NCBI GenBank assembly: GCA_030159075.1
Contig: BROG01000639.1
Span: 1-64,000 of the forward strand
Direction: 5' to 3'
Source of the DNA: Atrina japonica
Lineage: Eukaryota > Mollusca > Bivalvia > Pterioida > Pinnidae
DNA: 64,000 nucleotides
Shown here: positions 56,001 through 64,000 of the stretch, piece after piece
Position numbering within the stretch: position 1 is the first letter of the stretch
Layout of the letters: each line of letters begins with the position of its first letter
Made by a program: the position numbers and the translations under genes
The notes under the pieces: model-generated
Seen by the model: only the letters and a program-made list of their open reading frames with translations
What the model was told of the DNA's origin: nothing
The model's database searches: none

Positions 56001-59000
56001 GTCGTGGAAAATCGCCATGTCCACTGTCGGGTGTTTGCACGACATTTATCACAACTTTTGAAGATAATCACAATAAGATTGGGATGTATAAACATAAACT
56101 TTTTGTGTCTGTTCATTAAGGATTTCAAACAGAAATGATGTCTTCAACTAAAAACAAAGTTTAATCCATTGCCCATTTTATTGGTAAAATCAGGCACACA
56201 AAAAATTGCTTAAAATTGGGGCAGAAAGTTCGGCCTAGAGCGGAAGATACAACAAATAAAATTTAGAATGTTAATTTTGAATTTATTTAGAGGCAGGATT
56301 TTTTTTTTTAGTTCTACATTAATTTAATTTATTTCCATTTCATACATGTTAGATAGAAGTAGTTTGATTCCCATGGCTATTTTGCCAAAATAACAACCCA
56401 TTTCAGTGCTTTCAGTACTTTGATTTTACCATTGCTCTTTATATTGTGTATTGACACAAATTTTGGTGAAAAAACAAGCGGGTGGGATACTACTAAGCCG
56501 TATATACTGAAATGTAATATGGATAGATATTTATTTCTTTTTAATATACAACATATTGTATGTTGTATTAATGACAGAAATCTGTTAAACTAGTTTTGCA
56601 CACAGTTTTATTTTGTTACATCTATTTATTTATGCAACTAATCTACATTTCCTCTGCCAAAATACAATATAGGATAGCCCAGATAGGCTACTGTTTTGCT
56701 AGATAAAGCTTTGTATGCTATGAATTGTTTTGACAAAATAAAATCAGTTCTGTATCAGACACAGCCCAAAATTAAGTTAATATGTATGTCAGCAAAGTAA
56801 AATGTATCATAGTGTAGCACTGCAGTCAGAACAGTAAATCATATCATAGCGTAGCAATACAGTCAGAACAGTAAAATGTATTATAGTGTAGCACTACAGT
56901 CAGAAAAGTAAATCATATCATAGCATAGCAATGCAGTCAGAACAGTAAAATGTATTATAGTGTAGCACTACAGTCAGAAAAGTAAATCGTATCATAGCAT
57001 AGCACTGCAGTCAGAACAGTAAACCGTATCATAGCACTTAAGTTTCAGAACATTAAATTGTATCATAGTGTAGCACTACAGTCAGAGCAGTACATTGTAT
57101 CATAGCGTAGCAGTACAGTCAGAACAGTAAATTGTATCATAGTGTAGCACTACAGTCAGAGCAGTAAATTGTATCATAGCGTATCAGCACAGTCGGAACA
57201 GTACATTGTATCATAATGTAGCACTACAGTCAGAGCAGTAAATGGTATCATAGCGTATCAGCACAGTCGGAACAGTACATTGTATCATAATGTAGCACTA
57301 CAGTCAGAGCAGTAAATTGTATCATAGCGTATCAGCACAGTCAGAACAGTACATTGTATCATAATGTAGCACTACAGTCAGAGCAGTACATTGTATCGTA
57401 GCGTATCAGCACAGTCAGAACAGTACATTGTATCATAATGTAGCACTACAGTCAGAGCAGTACATTGTATCGTAGCGTAGCACTACAGTCAGAACAGTAC
57501 ATTGTATCATAATGTAGCACTACAGTCAGAGCAGTACATTGTATCATAATGTAGCACTACAGTCAGAGCAGTACATTGTATCATAATGTAGCACTACAGT
57601 CAGAGCAGTACATTGTATCGTAGCGTAGCAGTACAGTCAGAACAGTACATTGTATCATAATGTAGCACTACAGTCAGAGCAGTACATTGTATCATAATGT
57701 AGCACTACAGTCAGAACAGTACATTGTATCATAATGTAGCACTACAGTCAGAACAGTACATTGTATCATAGCGTATCAGCACAGTCAGAACAGTACATTG
57801 TATCATAGCGTATCAGTACATTCAGAACAGTACATTGTATCGTAGCGTATCAGTACATTCAGAACAGTACATTGTATCATAGTGTAGCACTACAGTCAGA
57901 GCAGTACATTGTATCGTAGCGTAGCACTACAGTCAGAACAGTACATTGTATCATTATATGATTGAAGTCATATTGTTGTGTGATGTCATATGAGGAACTT
58001 CATTTATAGTTGATATTGAAGCTGTCTAGATTAACAATGAGGGCTGCTGAGGGAAATGTAAATATTAACAAATATCTATTTTATGAAAGTCTGGTTTGCT
58101 GTGTAAATCATACCGATTCCCTCATGAGTCATTGGGAATACTGTCCACTACCCCTGCTGCATACCACTCAAGGAATTATTTTTTCAAAAAAGCTTTAGCA
58201 CATTTATTAATGCTTACATCCAATGCAGAATGAATTGTAAGCGATTTTCTTTTTAATGATCTCAACACTCGCTAATAATACCAAAATTGAATCCTCACTA
58301 AAATTTCTACGTATACGGTATGACCTTAACCCCAAACACAATATCTTTGTTCATGGAGTGGAATCTCGTTATTTCTAATTGAAAGGACTGCCTCTCCGAC
58401 TTGAAGTTATATAGAATTGGAGATAACCAAAATTATGATCAACACATTTTTTTTTATTCATAAAAATCTTGAAGGACCGTTCATATTTGATATAACAGGA
58501 ATTTCAGCTCACCCAGTTTCGAGATAATGAGATTCCACTGTATTTTTTATATACATATACATGTAATTCTGTCACCACAGTTCCATATACTACATGTAAT
58601 ACTGGATTTTCTTTCTGTCACCACAGTTCCACATACAACATGTAATACTGGATTTCTTTCTGTCACCACAGTTCCATATACTACATGTAATACTGAATTT
58701 TCTTTCTGTCAACACAGCTCCATATACTGTTAAACCAAATCAACTAGAAATACGTGAAGGATTAACATCAGACGGAAGATTATTGAAAAAGATCTATCCA
58801 AATATGACCACCACAATGCCGTTTACTTTTCCAAGTTCAACAGGATTTTACATCAGACTGAGGGGCCAATTCAGATCCATGGACAAACTTGTGTTATCGT
58901 ACACTTCATTCACATATGGAAATTCGGGTATGCCTTTTATCTGTCCAGAATTTGTAATGTTTACATGCTTTTTGTTCATTGGTATCTAGATTTAAGTTAC

Positions 59001-62000
59001 ATAAGTTTTTATAGACCTGTCGTAAGATGGGGTGTTAGGATTCAACATTTAGATTTGTCTGATTGGAGACAAAAATTAGTTAAAAATAAATAATAATTTG
59101 TGTTTAAACACAAAATATTATCATTGAATGTTACACTTGATTTTCAGACAAGTCATTTTTTTTAATTCGGACAAGTAGATTTTAATATCGTTGAAGGTCC
59201 TAAATTTGTCAGGGTCCTAATTTAAACAGCGTTCTTCTTTTGTTAATATTTCATTGAATCCTGCAATAGTATGTATTTAAATGCACACAAGTGTAAAACC
59301 AAACATTTGCTTTCTGATGACATGATATATTTGAGAATGTCCTAGAAGCAAGTGAGAAATATGCATGCTCCAAAACGGATGTTCAGTTTTTTTCTGTTTG
59401 GTGTAAATTCATTAACATGATAAATGGATCAAATCACTTACTGGGAACTCAAAGCTTTAACATCTGCCCAACATGTAAAGTAAGCAATGGAAGTCAGATG
59501 TATTGTTTGGACTATATTTTGTTCACAACACTAATTGACATAATTGTCAAAATTAGGATAAAAAAATGGGGGCGCCCAACTATCACTGAAAGGTCTTAAC
59601 TGTCACTTACAACCTTTTATTTTTTTCTTATTATTGGATACAGTTTTCAAATCTGCATCCTCCTGTGAAGTCAGAACTCCCAGTAGTTTCTGAGAAAATT
59701 AGGAAAAAGTGTCTTATGAAAGGTCATAAGTGGCAACCCAAATTACTGTACAATTAAATTGGGAATCATGGGTTGAAAGGTCATCTCTACATCTAATTAA
59801 ACTTTTACCTGAAATATTTTTAATCTGTCATTGCTATTTATTATCTATTTTGACTTAGGTATTGAATACAAATACATGTGCAAGTTACTATTACGATATC
59901 ATCGTTAGTCTAATTGAAAGTTTTTTCCTTCTACTGAAGTTTGAAAATTGCAGTTTCAACCTTTTAATTCCACAGCGTTTATATATTCATCATTACCAAG
60001 ATGCTAGTGTGATGTATACCTCTGTAATTCTCAAATCATCACCCGTGTCAATAAGTGATTTTTTTTCATTTCAGGTTGCAGTCAATTTTCTTGCGGAAAT
60101 TTGCGTTGTATTCCATCAAAACTGGTTTGTGATAATGTGGACCATTGCGGAGACAGATCTGATGAAACGATTGGATGCATGCATGGTATTTATATACTAT
60201 TTCAGGGCTATTTTTAGCTCATCTCTATGAAATTGAAGAAGTGGGGTGTATGTCCTTGTATTTGGCTCTACCTTTGACCTTTGTCTGAAAAGTGAAATAT
60301 TCTTGTTGCCAAGCACCATTGTATAAAGAAACAAACTGGAATTAATGACCAAAATTGGATGATTAACCTCCAAACACTTCCAAACTTTCATCTTACAAGT
60401 TGAACAAATTCTATGGATACCTATTATATTCATCTTGTGTGTATGATGATAATAACTTGTACAATTTTTTTACACAAGATTCTACAGGTTGGTCAACAGC
60501 AAGTAGCAGATACAATCTAACAATCAGTGTCATCATCCCAATGGTCATCTCCATTTTACTCCTCATCATTTTGTGTGTCTTGTTCTTTTTGATACGACGA
60601 TGTCGAAAGGCCAGAGAGCAGGAAATGGCTCGAATGAGAGATATTCCTAGTGTTTCTGGACAAATGCCCAGAGGAAGACGTAAGTAAAATCAAATGACTT
60701 TTGTCACTTCATTCAACGTGCTCTTTCACAAATTTCATAAATAGATTATTTCTAGTCCCCTACCGAGGAAACTGCTTGAGGCAATAATTCCATACTTTAC
60801 AGGATTTATCTCCAATTTGATGATTTACCTTCTCTTTGTAGCAGGTATCTTGAAAAGGCAATTTTTTTTCTACTAAAAAATTCCCTTATTCATCTTACAG
60901 ACCTGGGTAAAATTTATTTACCTCATATGTTAATTTTTCATGTTTTTTTTAAATTTGGGTACTGGGTTAATCAGGCTGCTCAGTTTTTAAAGCAAAAATA
61001 AAAAGTAGTTTTTCATCCACTTTGTTCAATACAAGATACCTGCTCTAAATGGGAGCTTACTGTGTATTCCGCAAATTGAGAATAGGCTTCGATGTCACCA
61101 GTCTTTGTAGTTATGGTAACATGTTAGAGTTTATTAGTTGCTCACCTGTCAATTAATCATGGTTTCTCAGGTAAGGGGCATGTACTGCAGTAAAACCTGC
61201 TTTATATGACCACCTGTGTATAAAGACCACCTGGTCATAAAATCTGTTTTTTGCTGTCCCCAATTGTACCATTTGTGTACAAATTAACCTCTATATAAAG
61301 ACCACCTCCCTAAAAAGACTGGTTTTGTTGTGTCCCTAAAGAGGTCTTTATATACATGTTTCACTGTATAATGGGGAAAGTAAATTGCGGCATTAATTCA
61401 TTCACTTTATCTGGTGATACGGTTGAACATACGGTTGAACATGGATTGAACATGCATGAATGACCATATGTACCTGATAATCAGTTGTAAGTGGTGGCAT
61501 GTGGGCTTTGGTGTTATAACAGGGGAATCATATGGGAGGAAATTGGTTATTCAAGAAATAGTGGCGGGGTAATATATATCGGGGGAGAACTGTATATGTA
61601 AATGCATACAATAAAATTGCAGACTTTGTAGCATGTCATCTGTAGTAAGGTAACCCAGTTAAATGTTTAATTGGGACTTCTATTTTCGAGCTTGTAACAC
61701 ATAACGGTACTTCCTGTTCTGAAGAAGTTTTTGATATGACACAGATGAAGAATCTAACCCATCTTTCAAGACAAATGCTTTAATTATTGCATCAACATAA
61801 ACAATTTACCATGTATCCATGCTGTTGATAATACATTCATTTATACTATTCATTTGATGTTCATCTAGCTTAAGTCGGTTAGACATGCTGCAATTTCAAA
61901 TAATTTCCCTTTATAGCCATAGGATATGTATATTTTATTATTGTTGTATTTCATTCTTATAGGAAGAAGAAATCAAAGACCTTATGAAAGACCGGCACAG

Positions 62001-64000
62001 TATCCTCCTACGTATGAGGAAGCTTTGAATAGTCCACCATTTGAAGAGCCAGCAATGGTATGTTGATTTATTTTCAGGCAATCTAGAAATTACCTATAAT
62101 GATTATATGTCATACAAAGTAGGGTTTTTATGATATTATTGATATATAACATTTGGACTACTTATCTATATAGAAAACTTATCCTACATTTTCCCTACTT
62201 TTTATGAAGAGTTATCTTGATAACCTATATGTCATGCCAAACAAAAACATAAGCTTTTTAGAAGCATGCCTCCATTTAAATTAACAAGTCAAGTTCATAT
62301 ATGATACTTTTTAATGCCATGTGGCATACAAAGTTAAACAGTGCCATAACTTTACCCTTGCTGGCTAAAGAAATGAAAGTTACTCATAAAACCCTTATCA
62401 CAATTGACTTGGCACAGTAAATAAGAATTGCTAACTTGAAATAGGTCTGTAGCGTAAGTCAACATTTGTGTCAGCTCACCAAAATCTGAAATATTGCCAT
62501 TTACACTTGTTTGTTGTTGGTGAGTTGTAAAACGGCTATCTTTTATCAAAATGTGTACCTTTAGTTAAAGTTGTTACAGATAAAATTATCTTTATAGAAC
62601 GATTGTTTCACCCTCTACATTTATATTATCAATTTTATCTTCTTTTTTAGGAATCATGGGAAATTGGGCCTGATGGACTTCCCAAGCCTCCTTCCTATGA
62701 TGTTGCCATAGGTGCCAATCTTGGAGTTCAAATTCCACACCAGACTCTCAATCCAGCTGATGTTGGTGGAGTTTCTCCATCCTCCACTAACAGTACAGAG
62801 ACAGACAGGAGTACAAATATAGGAAACAGAACCATCTCGTCTACAGATAGTAGTGGAACTGAAGACAGGAGACCCAATAATCACACATATAGTATGTCCT
62901 ATAGTTCAGATTCTTCAGTTGATATATCTCCCACAGTTCAAAGGAATGTACCACTGCTTCCTCCTCAAGAACAATACCAGTCTCAGAATAATACACAAAC
63001 ACAAAACACAACTTCTCATGATAGTAATATCAAACCACATGATGTTCATTTGACCAATGAAAATTTGCCTTCTGTAAGAGAATCAGAATATAAACAACAA
63101 AATTCTCATACTCCAGAAGAAACTCCAAGAACTGCTACAGAACAACCAAAGGAGGTAACAGGAAACCGCATCTCCACTGGAATACCAAACAGAAATTCCA
63201 TTGGTAAAAACTTTGATGCACTTGATTCTAACAGAGCCAAACAGGATGTGTGCCCGCCTAGCAACCAAGATCATAATAAAAATTCAAAGGGTACAGATCG
63301 TGGTCTCTCTAATCGTGGACAAAGAGAGGGCAGTGCTGGAATTAGTAGATCATTATTATTAAGATTAGCAGATATTGAAACTAGGTTAAAAAGAGATCCT
63401 CACAGCACAAGTCATGCTAGGAGGCATATTCAAGGAAGTAAAAAAGGATCGTCACAAAAAGAGCCTGAGTCTGGTACACCCTTTCAAGATTATCATCAGA
63501 AAGAAAGGTCACAGGTATATGATGGGGATTTATATAAACCAAAGGTTCAAGAACCTAGAAGGCAAAGTAATTCTAATCAGATGGAAGATAGGGAAAGTCC
63601 TGAGCAGTATGAAGGAAGACGACCATCTGGAAAATATCCAGTATCCAGGGAAAGTCAGGTGAATAGAGAACAAAAGAAAAGAGACTATTCTGACCCACAG
63701 AGAGGGAGAGAAAGAACACCAAAGTTTGGCATTCGACCTGAAGAAAGTTCCAGGTCTAGTTCGTCAGAATTATTATTTAGTGATAGACATTTTGCATCAG
63801 AAAGTAGAAGTCATGGTCATCATAACTTAGCTTTTCGAGACAGCCAGGAGTTTTCCCCTGTCAGTTCCAGTACACCAAGGTTGAGTGGTACTGGAGCTAC
63901 AAGTTTAGGAAATCTGAACGATCCGGACCACTTTAATACAAACAATCCTCCAAGGGAAAAATCTAAATCTCTTCAAAACTTGCCAAGAGCTGAATGCAAG
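38930..64000 (+). CDS. CUB(x3)-LDLa-TM receptor with PPxY tail; 13 exons seen, 3' end beyond window
   Basis: I assembled this from exons 38930-38966, 39606-39653, 41073-41307, 42933-43105, 47670-47854, 50796-50961, 52734-52763, 53796-53957, 58718-58927, 60075-60185, 60479-60679, 61963-62057 and 62651-64000 (open). That is 3003 nt or 1001 codons, all introns GT-AG and all phases matching. Residues 1-26 are a signal peptide. CUB-like domains cover about 37-165, 166-282 and 293-416. An LDL-receptor class A module follows (C417-C450), with six cysteines and the [13 protein letters not shown] calcium site. A membrane span lies at about 466-491. The tail carries PPTY (534-537) and PPSY (564-567), both WW-domain (Nedd4/Itch) ligands, then more than 430 Ser/polar-rich residues. 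The CUB-LDLa-TM plan recalls NETO/LRP12-type co-receptors, and the PPxY pair recalls LDLRAD3/4 and PMEPA1. No single orthologue is claimed. Its function is unknown, probably surface co-receptor or adaptor. Confidence 0.9.
39606..39653 (+). CDS. Gene 2 exon 2 (signal peptide end)
   Basis: 48 nt, with acceptor TTTTTTCAG and donor GTATGT. It encodes [15 protein letters not shown]. Signal cleavage is likely after ISAQ or nearby. Confidence 0.82.
39654..41072. other. Gene 2 intron 2
   Basis: Holds one MITE-like copy at 40340-40548; otherwise AT-rich with nothing recognised. Confidence 0.5.
40340..40548 (+). mobile_element. MITE-like element, TACAGTGAAACTT family
   Basis: The left end is ACAGTGAAACTTATATTTAA, then GACCCCCTTAGGGACACA, GAGGTTGATTTGTACACAAA, TGGTACTA and TTGGGGACA. 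The right end is GCGAGTTATACAGTA. Copies at 41688-42012 (plus, with internal tandem duplication) and 61185-61372 (minus). Confidence 0.75.
41073..41307 (+). CDS. Gene 2 exon 3 (CUB 1, first part)
   Basis: 235 nt, with acceptor TTGTTTCAG and donor GTAAGT. It begins [17 protein letters not shown] with a [14 protein letters not shown] block and several cysteines, a divergent CUB beta-sandwich start. Confidence 0.9.
41460..41665. repeat. Two SINE family A fragments in opposite orientation
   Basis: 41470-41580 is the reverse complement of 30360-30445 (CAAGTAAACTGG, AACTTTCTCACAAGATCAGC, AGGTTCCAGCAGA). 41580-41665 resembles the family tail on the plus strand (CTCTTCCAGGGTACTCTGAA, CTCCATATAATGTGGC). 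Confidence 0.6.
41688..42012 (+). mobile_element. MITE-like element, TACAGTGAAACTT family, internally duplicated
   Basis: The unit AGTCTTTATAGGGAGGTGGT, CTTTATATAGAGGTTGATTT occurs three times. The left-end sequence TACAGTGAAA occurs twice. The right end is GCAGGTTTTACTGTA. Confidence 0.75.
42585..42835. mobile_element. MITE-like repeat with ACTTGTCC units
   Basis: The left is ACAATCCTAAAAATTCCACT and TGTCCTGTAGGACA; the right TACTTGTCCGAAATCAAAAA and GGGATTGTTGAGTCCTGG. CTTGTCC/GGACAAG units occur on both sides, an organisation like the CTCGCC element at 36732. A related, more diverged copy is at about 59030-59220. Confidence 0.6.
42933..43105 (+). CDS. Gene 2 exon 4 (CUB 1, second part)
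   Basis: 173 nt, with acceptor ATATTTTCAG and donor GTAAGT. It encodes [14 protein letters not shown], the C-x-YL-x-x-FDG hallmark of CUB domains, and ends [10 protein letters not shown]. Its 3' end and donor are the apparent source of the tandem array in the following intron. Confidence 0.92.
43075..43430 (+). repeat. Array of exon-4-donor-derived units
   Basis: Units alternate GAGATATCCAgTTTAAATAC, AcTcAAATGtAAGTAcTAT and ATATCCATCTTACACATGTG. The first unit overlaps the real end of exon 4 and its GTAAGT donor. A second block is at 44280-44610. Confidence 0.9.
44280..44610 (+). repeat. Second block of exon-4-donor-derived units
   Basis: Three to four copies of about 90-95 bp with CTTGAGATATCCAGTTTAAA, CACTCAAATGTAAGTACT and CATCTTCCACATGTG, separated from the first block by 850 bp of unrelated sequence. 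Confidence 0.9.
44709..44917. repeat. 103-bp tandem duplication
   Basis: Two near-identical copies starting ACATTTTTATATAAGCATAA and containing CCCCTAACTGAGCGTAACAG; offset 103 bp (44710 to 44813). Confidence 0.96.
45120..45960. repeat. Interspersed repeat with TCAAGGTCA motifs
   Basis: CTGTCCATCTATCTATCTGT, then GGGGTCAAGGTCAAATGTCA, AGGTCACATC and TGTCATAACTTTTCAACCAT. A similar arrangement with CTTGACCTTTACCCTGGGTC is at 53270-53530. I recognise the style from invertebrate genomes but cannot name the family. Confidence 0.35.
46090..47582 (+). mobile_element. Interspersed repeat B, long copy (gene 2 intron 4)
   Basis: Matches 55520-56430 block by block: TTTTGGTGTAAATGAA, TAGTTTGAATAATCATTAAA, CCTGTCCATTTTGAAAACTA, GTCCATTGTCGGGTGTTTAC, AGATACAACAAATAAAATTT and TTTGCCAAAATAACAACC. 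It carries about 600 bp in the middle that the other copy lacks. Short ORFs inside show no known domain. Confidence 0.8.
47583..47625. repeat. (CT)n microsatellite
   Basis: Directly follows the 3' end of the repeat B copy, about 45 bp before the exon 5 acceptor. Confidence 0.97.
47670..47854 (+). CDS. Gene 2 exon 5 (CUB 2, first part)
   Basis: 185 nt, with acceptor TCGTTTTCAG and donor GTAAGT. It encodes [20 protein letters not shown] and then [10 protein letters not shown], typical CUB strand motifs. Confidence 0.92.
47855..50795. other. Gene 2 intron 5
   Basis: AT-rich, 2.9 kb. A short direct repeat (GAACTGA..TCTCAGGAAACTGTTAA at about 49565 and 49650) is the only structure noted; no gene recognised. 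Confidence 0.5.
50796..50961 (+). CDS. Gene 2 exon 6 (CUB 2, second part)
   Basis: 166 nt, with acceptor TTTCTTCTAG and donor GTAAGC. It encodes [24 protein letters not shown] and [10 protein letters not shown], where CUB domains end in a GF-x-x-x-Y strand. Confidence 0.9.
51000..51083. repeat. (GAT)n microsatellite, left of SINE
   Basis: Interrupted GAT/GTGAT array. Confidence 0.95.
51085..51347 (-). repeat. tRNA-derived SINE-like repeat, family C, full copy
   Basis: The minus strand starts GCCGGCCTGGCTCAGTTGGT with an A-box-like head, then TCGACTGTTGATTGTGAGGT and a B-box-like AAGTTTGAGACCAGCC. The body ends TTGAGTTGGATGTTAAACAA. It is inserted into a GAT microsatellite, which continues on both sides. 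Confidence 0.75.
51347..51470. repeat. (GAT)n microsatellite, right of SINE
   Basis: Continuation of the array at 51000-51083 after the SINE. Confidence 0.95.
51895..52610 (+). repeat. 59-bp tandem array, 12 units, each with a donor-like site
   Basis: The unit is AGAAGGTAAGTGAAGTGAGT, TGACTTCTGTATTTGGACAT, TTTGTGTCATTGGTCACA. The period was checked as 59 (52088 to 52147). Eight units keep GGTAAGTGA exactly. It lies in gene 2 intron 6, 120 bp before the exon 7 acceptor. Confidence 0.95.
52734..52763 (+). CDS. Gene 2 exon 7 (30-nt linker microexon)
   Basis: Encodes [10 protein letters not shown] between CUB 2 and CUB 3, with acceptor TTTTTAG and donor GTAAGT. It is a multiple of three in length and enters and leaves in phase 1, so skipping it would keep the frame. 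Confidence 0.8.
52976..53072. repeat. Two (TA)n runs separated by TGTTGAGTTTTATATATT
   Basis: TA at 52976-53017 and 53037-53072, each followed by TGTTGAGTTT, so the unit appears duplicated. Confidence 0.95.
53143..53222. repeat. Imperfect foldback
   Basis: AAAATTTGCTTTATT (about 53148) and AATAAAGCAAATTTT (about 53206) are perfect inverses around a 43-bp loop. Confidence 0.7.
53796..53957 (+). CDS. Gene 2 exon 8 (CUB 3, first part)
   Basis: 162 nt, with acceptor TTATTTTAG and donor GTATAG. It starts [18 protein letters not shown] (the CG-x-x-L...GGxI start of a CUB) and has [13 protein letters not shown] and LLNLITF. The frame stays open 63 codons past the donor. Confidence 0.9.
54086..54490. 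repeat. 65-bp tandem array, 6 copies (intron 8)
   Basis: The unit has CAAACAGAATTATACCTGGT, CAAAACCAGACAGACC and ATATATACAACAAGA; period 65 (54096 to 54161). Its first copy lies inside the open frame that extends from exon 8. Confidence 0.96.
54530..54800. repeat. 37-bp minisatellite, small block
   Basis: Degenerate copies of the GTAGCACTACAGTCAGAACA unit also found at 56795-57955. Confidence 0.9.
55250..56430 (+). mobile_element. Interspersed repeat B, second copy (gene 2 intron 8)
   Basis: Core 55520-56430 aligns with 46090-47582. The left part (55270-55510) is the inverse of 21350-21450 and has a partial second copy at 56480-56640. No coding capacity recognised. Confidence 0.75.
56795..57955. 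repeat. 37-bp minisatellite, about 31 copies (intron 8)
   Basis: The unit is GTAGCACTACAGTCAGAGCA, GTACATTGTATCATAAT; period 37 (57423 to 57460). Variants include TATCAGCACAGTC. The array sits about 760 bp before the exon 9 acceptor. Confidence 0.96.
58355..58542. mobile_element. MITE with AGTGGAATCTCGTTAT inverted ends
   Basis: Left AGTGGAATCTCGTTAT (58357-58372) and right ATAATGAGATTCCACT (58524-58539) match at 15 of 16 positions. The right end is followed by GTA, giving a CAGTGGAAT start. The style is pogo/Tigger-like, from general knowledge. Confidence 0.7.
58566..58717 (+). repeat. Three decoy acceptor units before exon 9
   Basis: TTTCTGTCACCACAG followed by TTCCATATACTACATGTAAT ACTGGA occurs three times. 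AG ends lie at 58580, 58626 and 58671, then the real one at 58717, with spacing 45-46 bp. Each unit contains pyrimidine tract, CAG and the first exon 9 codons. Confidence 0.93.
58718..58927 (+). CDS. Gene 2 exon 9 (CUB 3, second part)
   Basis: 210 nt, with acceptor CAACACAG and donor GTATGC. It encodes [20 protein letters not shown] and [20 protein letters not shown]. Three upstream near-copies of its acceptor and first codons precede it. Only this acceptor keeps the frame. Confidence 0.9.
58928..60074. other. Gene 2 intron 9
   Basis: Contains a diverged ACTTGTCC-type MITE remnant at about 59030-59220 (GACAAGTCATT, CGGACAAGTAGA); otherwise nothing recognised. Confidence 0.45.
60075..60185 (+). 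CDS. Gene 2 exon 10 (LDL-receptor class A module)
   Basis: 111 nt, phase 1 to phase 1. [19 protein letters not shown] followed by [16 protein letters not shown] is a complete LDLa repeat, with six cysteines and the acidic calcium cage. One exon per module is typical. Confidence 0.95.
60479..60679 (+). CDS. Gene 2 exon 11 (transmembrane segment)
   Basis: 201 nt, with donor GTAAGT. It encodes a Ser/Thr stalk, the membrane span ([20 protein letters not shown] and FFLI), then basic RRCRKAREQ. Two acceptors nine bases apart (before 60479 or before 60488) are both in frame, adding or omitting DST. Confidence 0.9.
60680..61962. other. Gene 2 intron 11
   Basis: Contains the minus-strand TACAGTGAAACTT-family MITE copy; otherwise nothing recognised. 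Confidence 0.5.
61185..61372 (-). mobile_element. MITE-like element, TACAGTGAAACTT family, inverted copy
   Basis: Plus strand reads TGCAGTAAAACCTGCTTTAT, GACCACCTGTGTATAAAGAC, ACCATTTGTGTACAAATT, CTCTATATAAAGACCACC and ATGTTTCACTGTA, the inverse of 40340-40548. Confidence 0.75.
61963..62057 (+). CDS. Gene 2 exon 12 (first PPxY motif)
   Basis: 95 nt, with acceptor TCTTATAG and donor GTATGT. It encodes [20 protein letters not shown] then [16 protein letters not shown] is a WW-domain ligand. Confidence 0.9.
62058..62650. other. Gene 2 intron 12
   Basis: AT-rich, with no feature recognised. Confidence 0.5.
62651..64000 (+). CDS. Gene 2 exon 13 (cytoplasmic tail, open at window end)
   Basis: Acceptor TCTTTTTTAG, in frame from exon 12 (ATG then GAATCATGG). 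450 codons without a stop to the window edge. It begins [19 protein letters not shown] (second PPxY), followed by a low-complexity, Ser/Asn/Gln/Arg-rich tail that looks disordered, with scattered basic and SP/TP sites (for example [15 protein letters not shown]). It continues beyond the window. Confidence 0.92.

Overview
This is a eukaryotic, AT-rich window, most likely from a marine invertebrate and probably a bivalve mollusc. The evidence is intron-rich genes with GT-AG introns, dense minisatellites and microsatellites, tRNA-derived SINE-like repeats, short foldback (MITE-like) elements, Penelope-like retroelement remnants and hammerhead ribozymes. Species was not determined. There are no bacterial features.

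Two protein-coding genes diverge from the middle of the window. Gene 1 (minus strand, 33254 down to 2091) is a complete nine-exon acid phosphatase type 7 (ACP7, purple acid phosphatase family). I assembled it exon by exon; all phases join and give 573 codons. It has a signal peptide and all seven expected metal-ligand residues. It also has a C-terminal extension: a charged linker, one membrane span and a cytoplasmic tail. Gene 2 (plus strand, 38930 to beyond 64000) is at least 13 exons and 1001 codons, open at the window edge. It encodes a type I membrane protein: signal peptide, three CUB-like domains, one LDL-receptor class A module, one membrane span, and a long Ser-rich tail with two PPxY motifs. 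Both proteins are predicted at the cell surface; nothing shows that they act together.

Layout: 1-2090 is 3' flank of ACP7. 2091-33254 is ACP7; its introns hold a 48-copy 44-bp satellite (5.7-7.8 kb), a TA-rich 22-26 bp array (14.7-16.1 kb), and a 16-kb first intron packed with retroelement debris. That debris includes a decayed Penelope-like element with a hammerhead ribozyme (22.8-24.06 kb) and broken reverse transcriptase copies (21.4, 27.7-29.3 kb). 33.3-38.9 kb is the divergent intergenic region, with SINE-like copies, repeated hairpins, a 1.9-kb inverted-repeat element carrying a nested insertion, and a 60-bp tandem array just upstream of gene 2. 38.93-64 kb is gene 2; several of its introns contain tandem arrays that include splice-site sequence.

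The most striking observations are a well-formed hammerhead ribozyme on the sense strand of ACP7 intron 2, cleaving about 71 nt before the exon 3 acceptor; a second hammerhead in the Penelope-like remnant; the membrane-anchored purple acid phosphatase; and tandem arrays in gene 2 apparently seeded from real exon/intron junctions.
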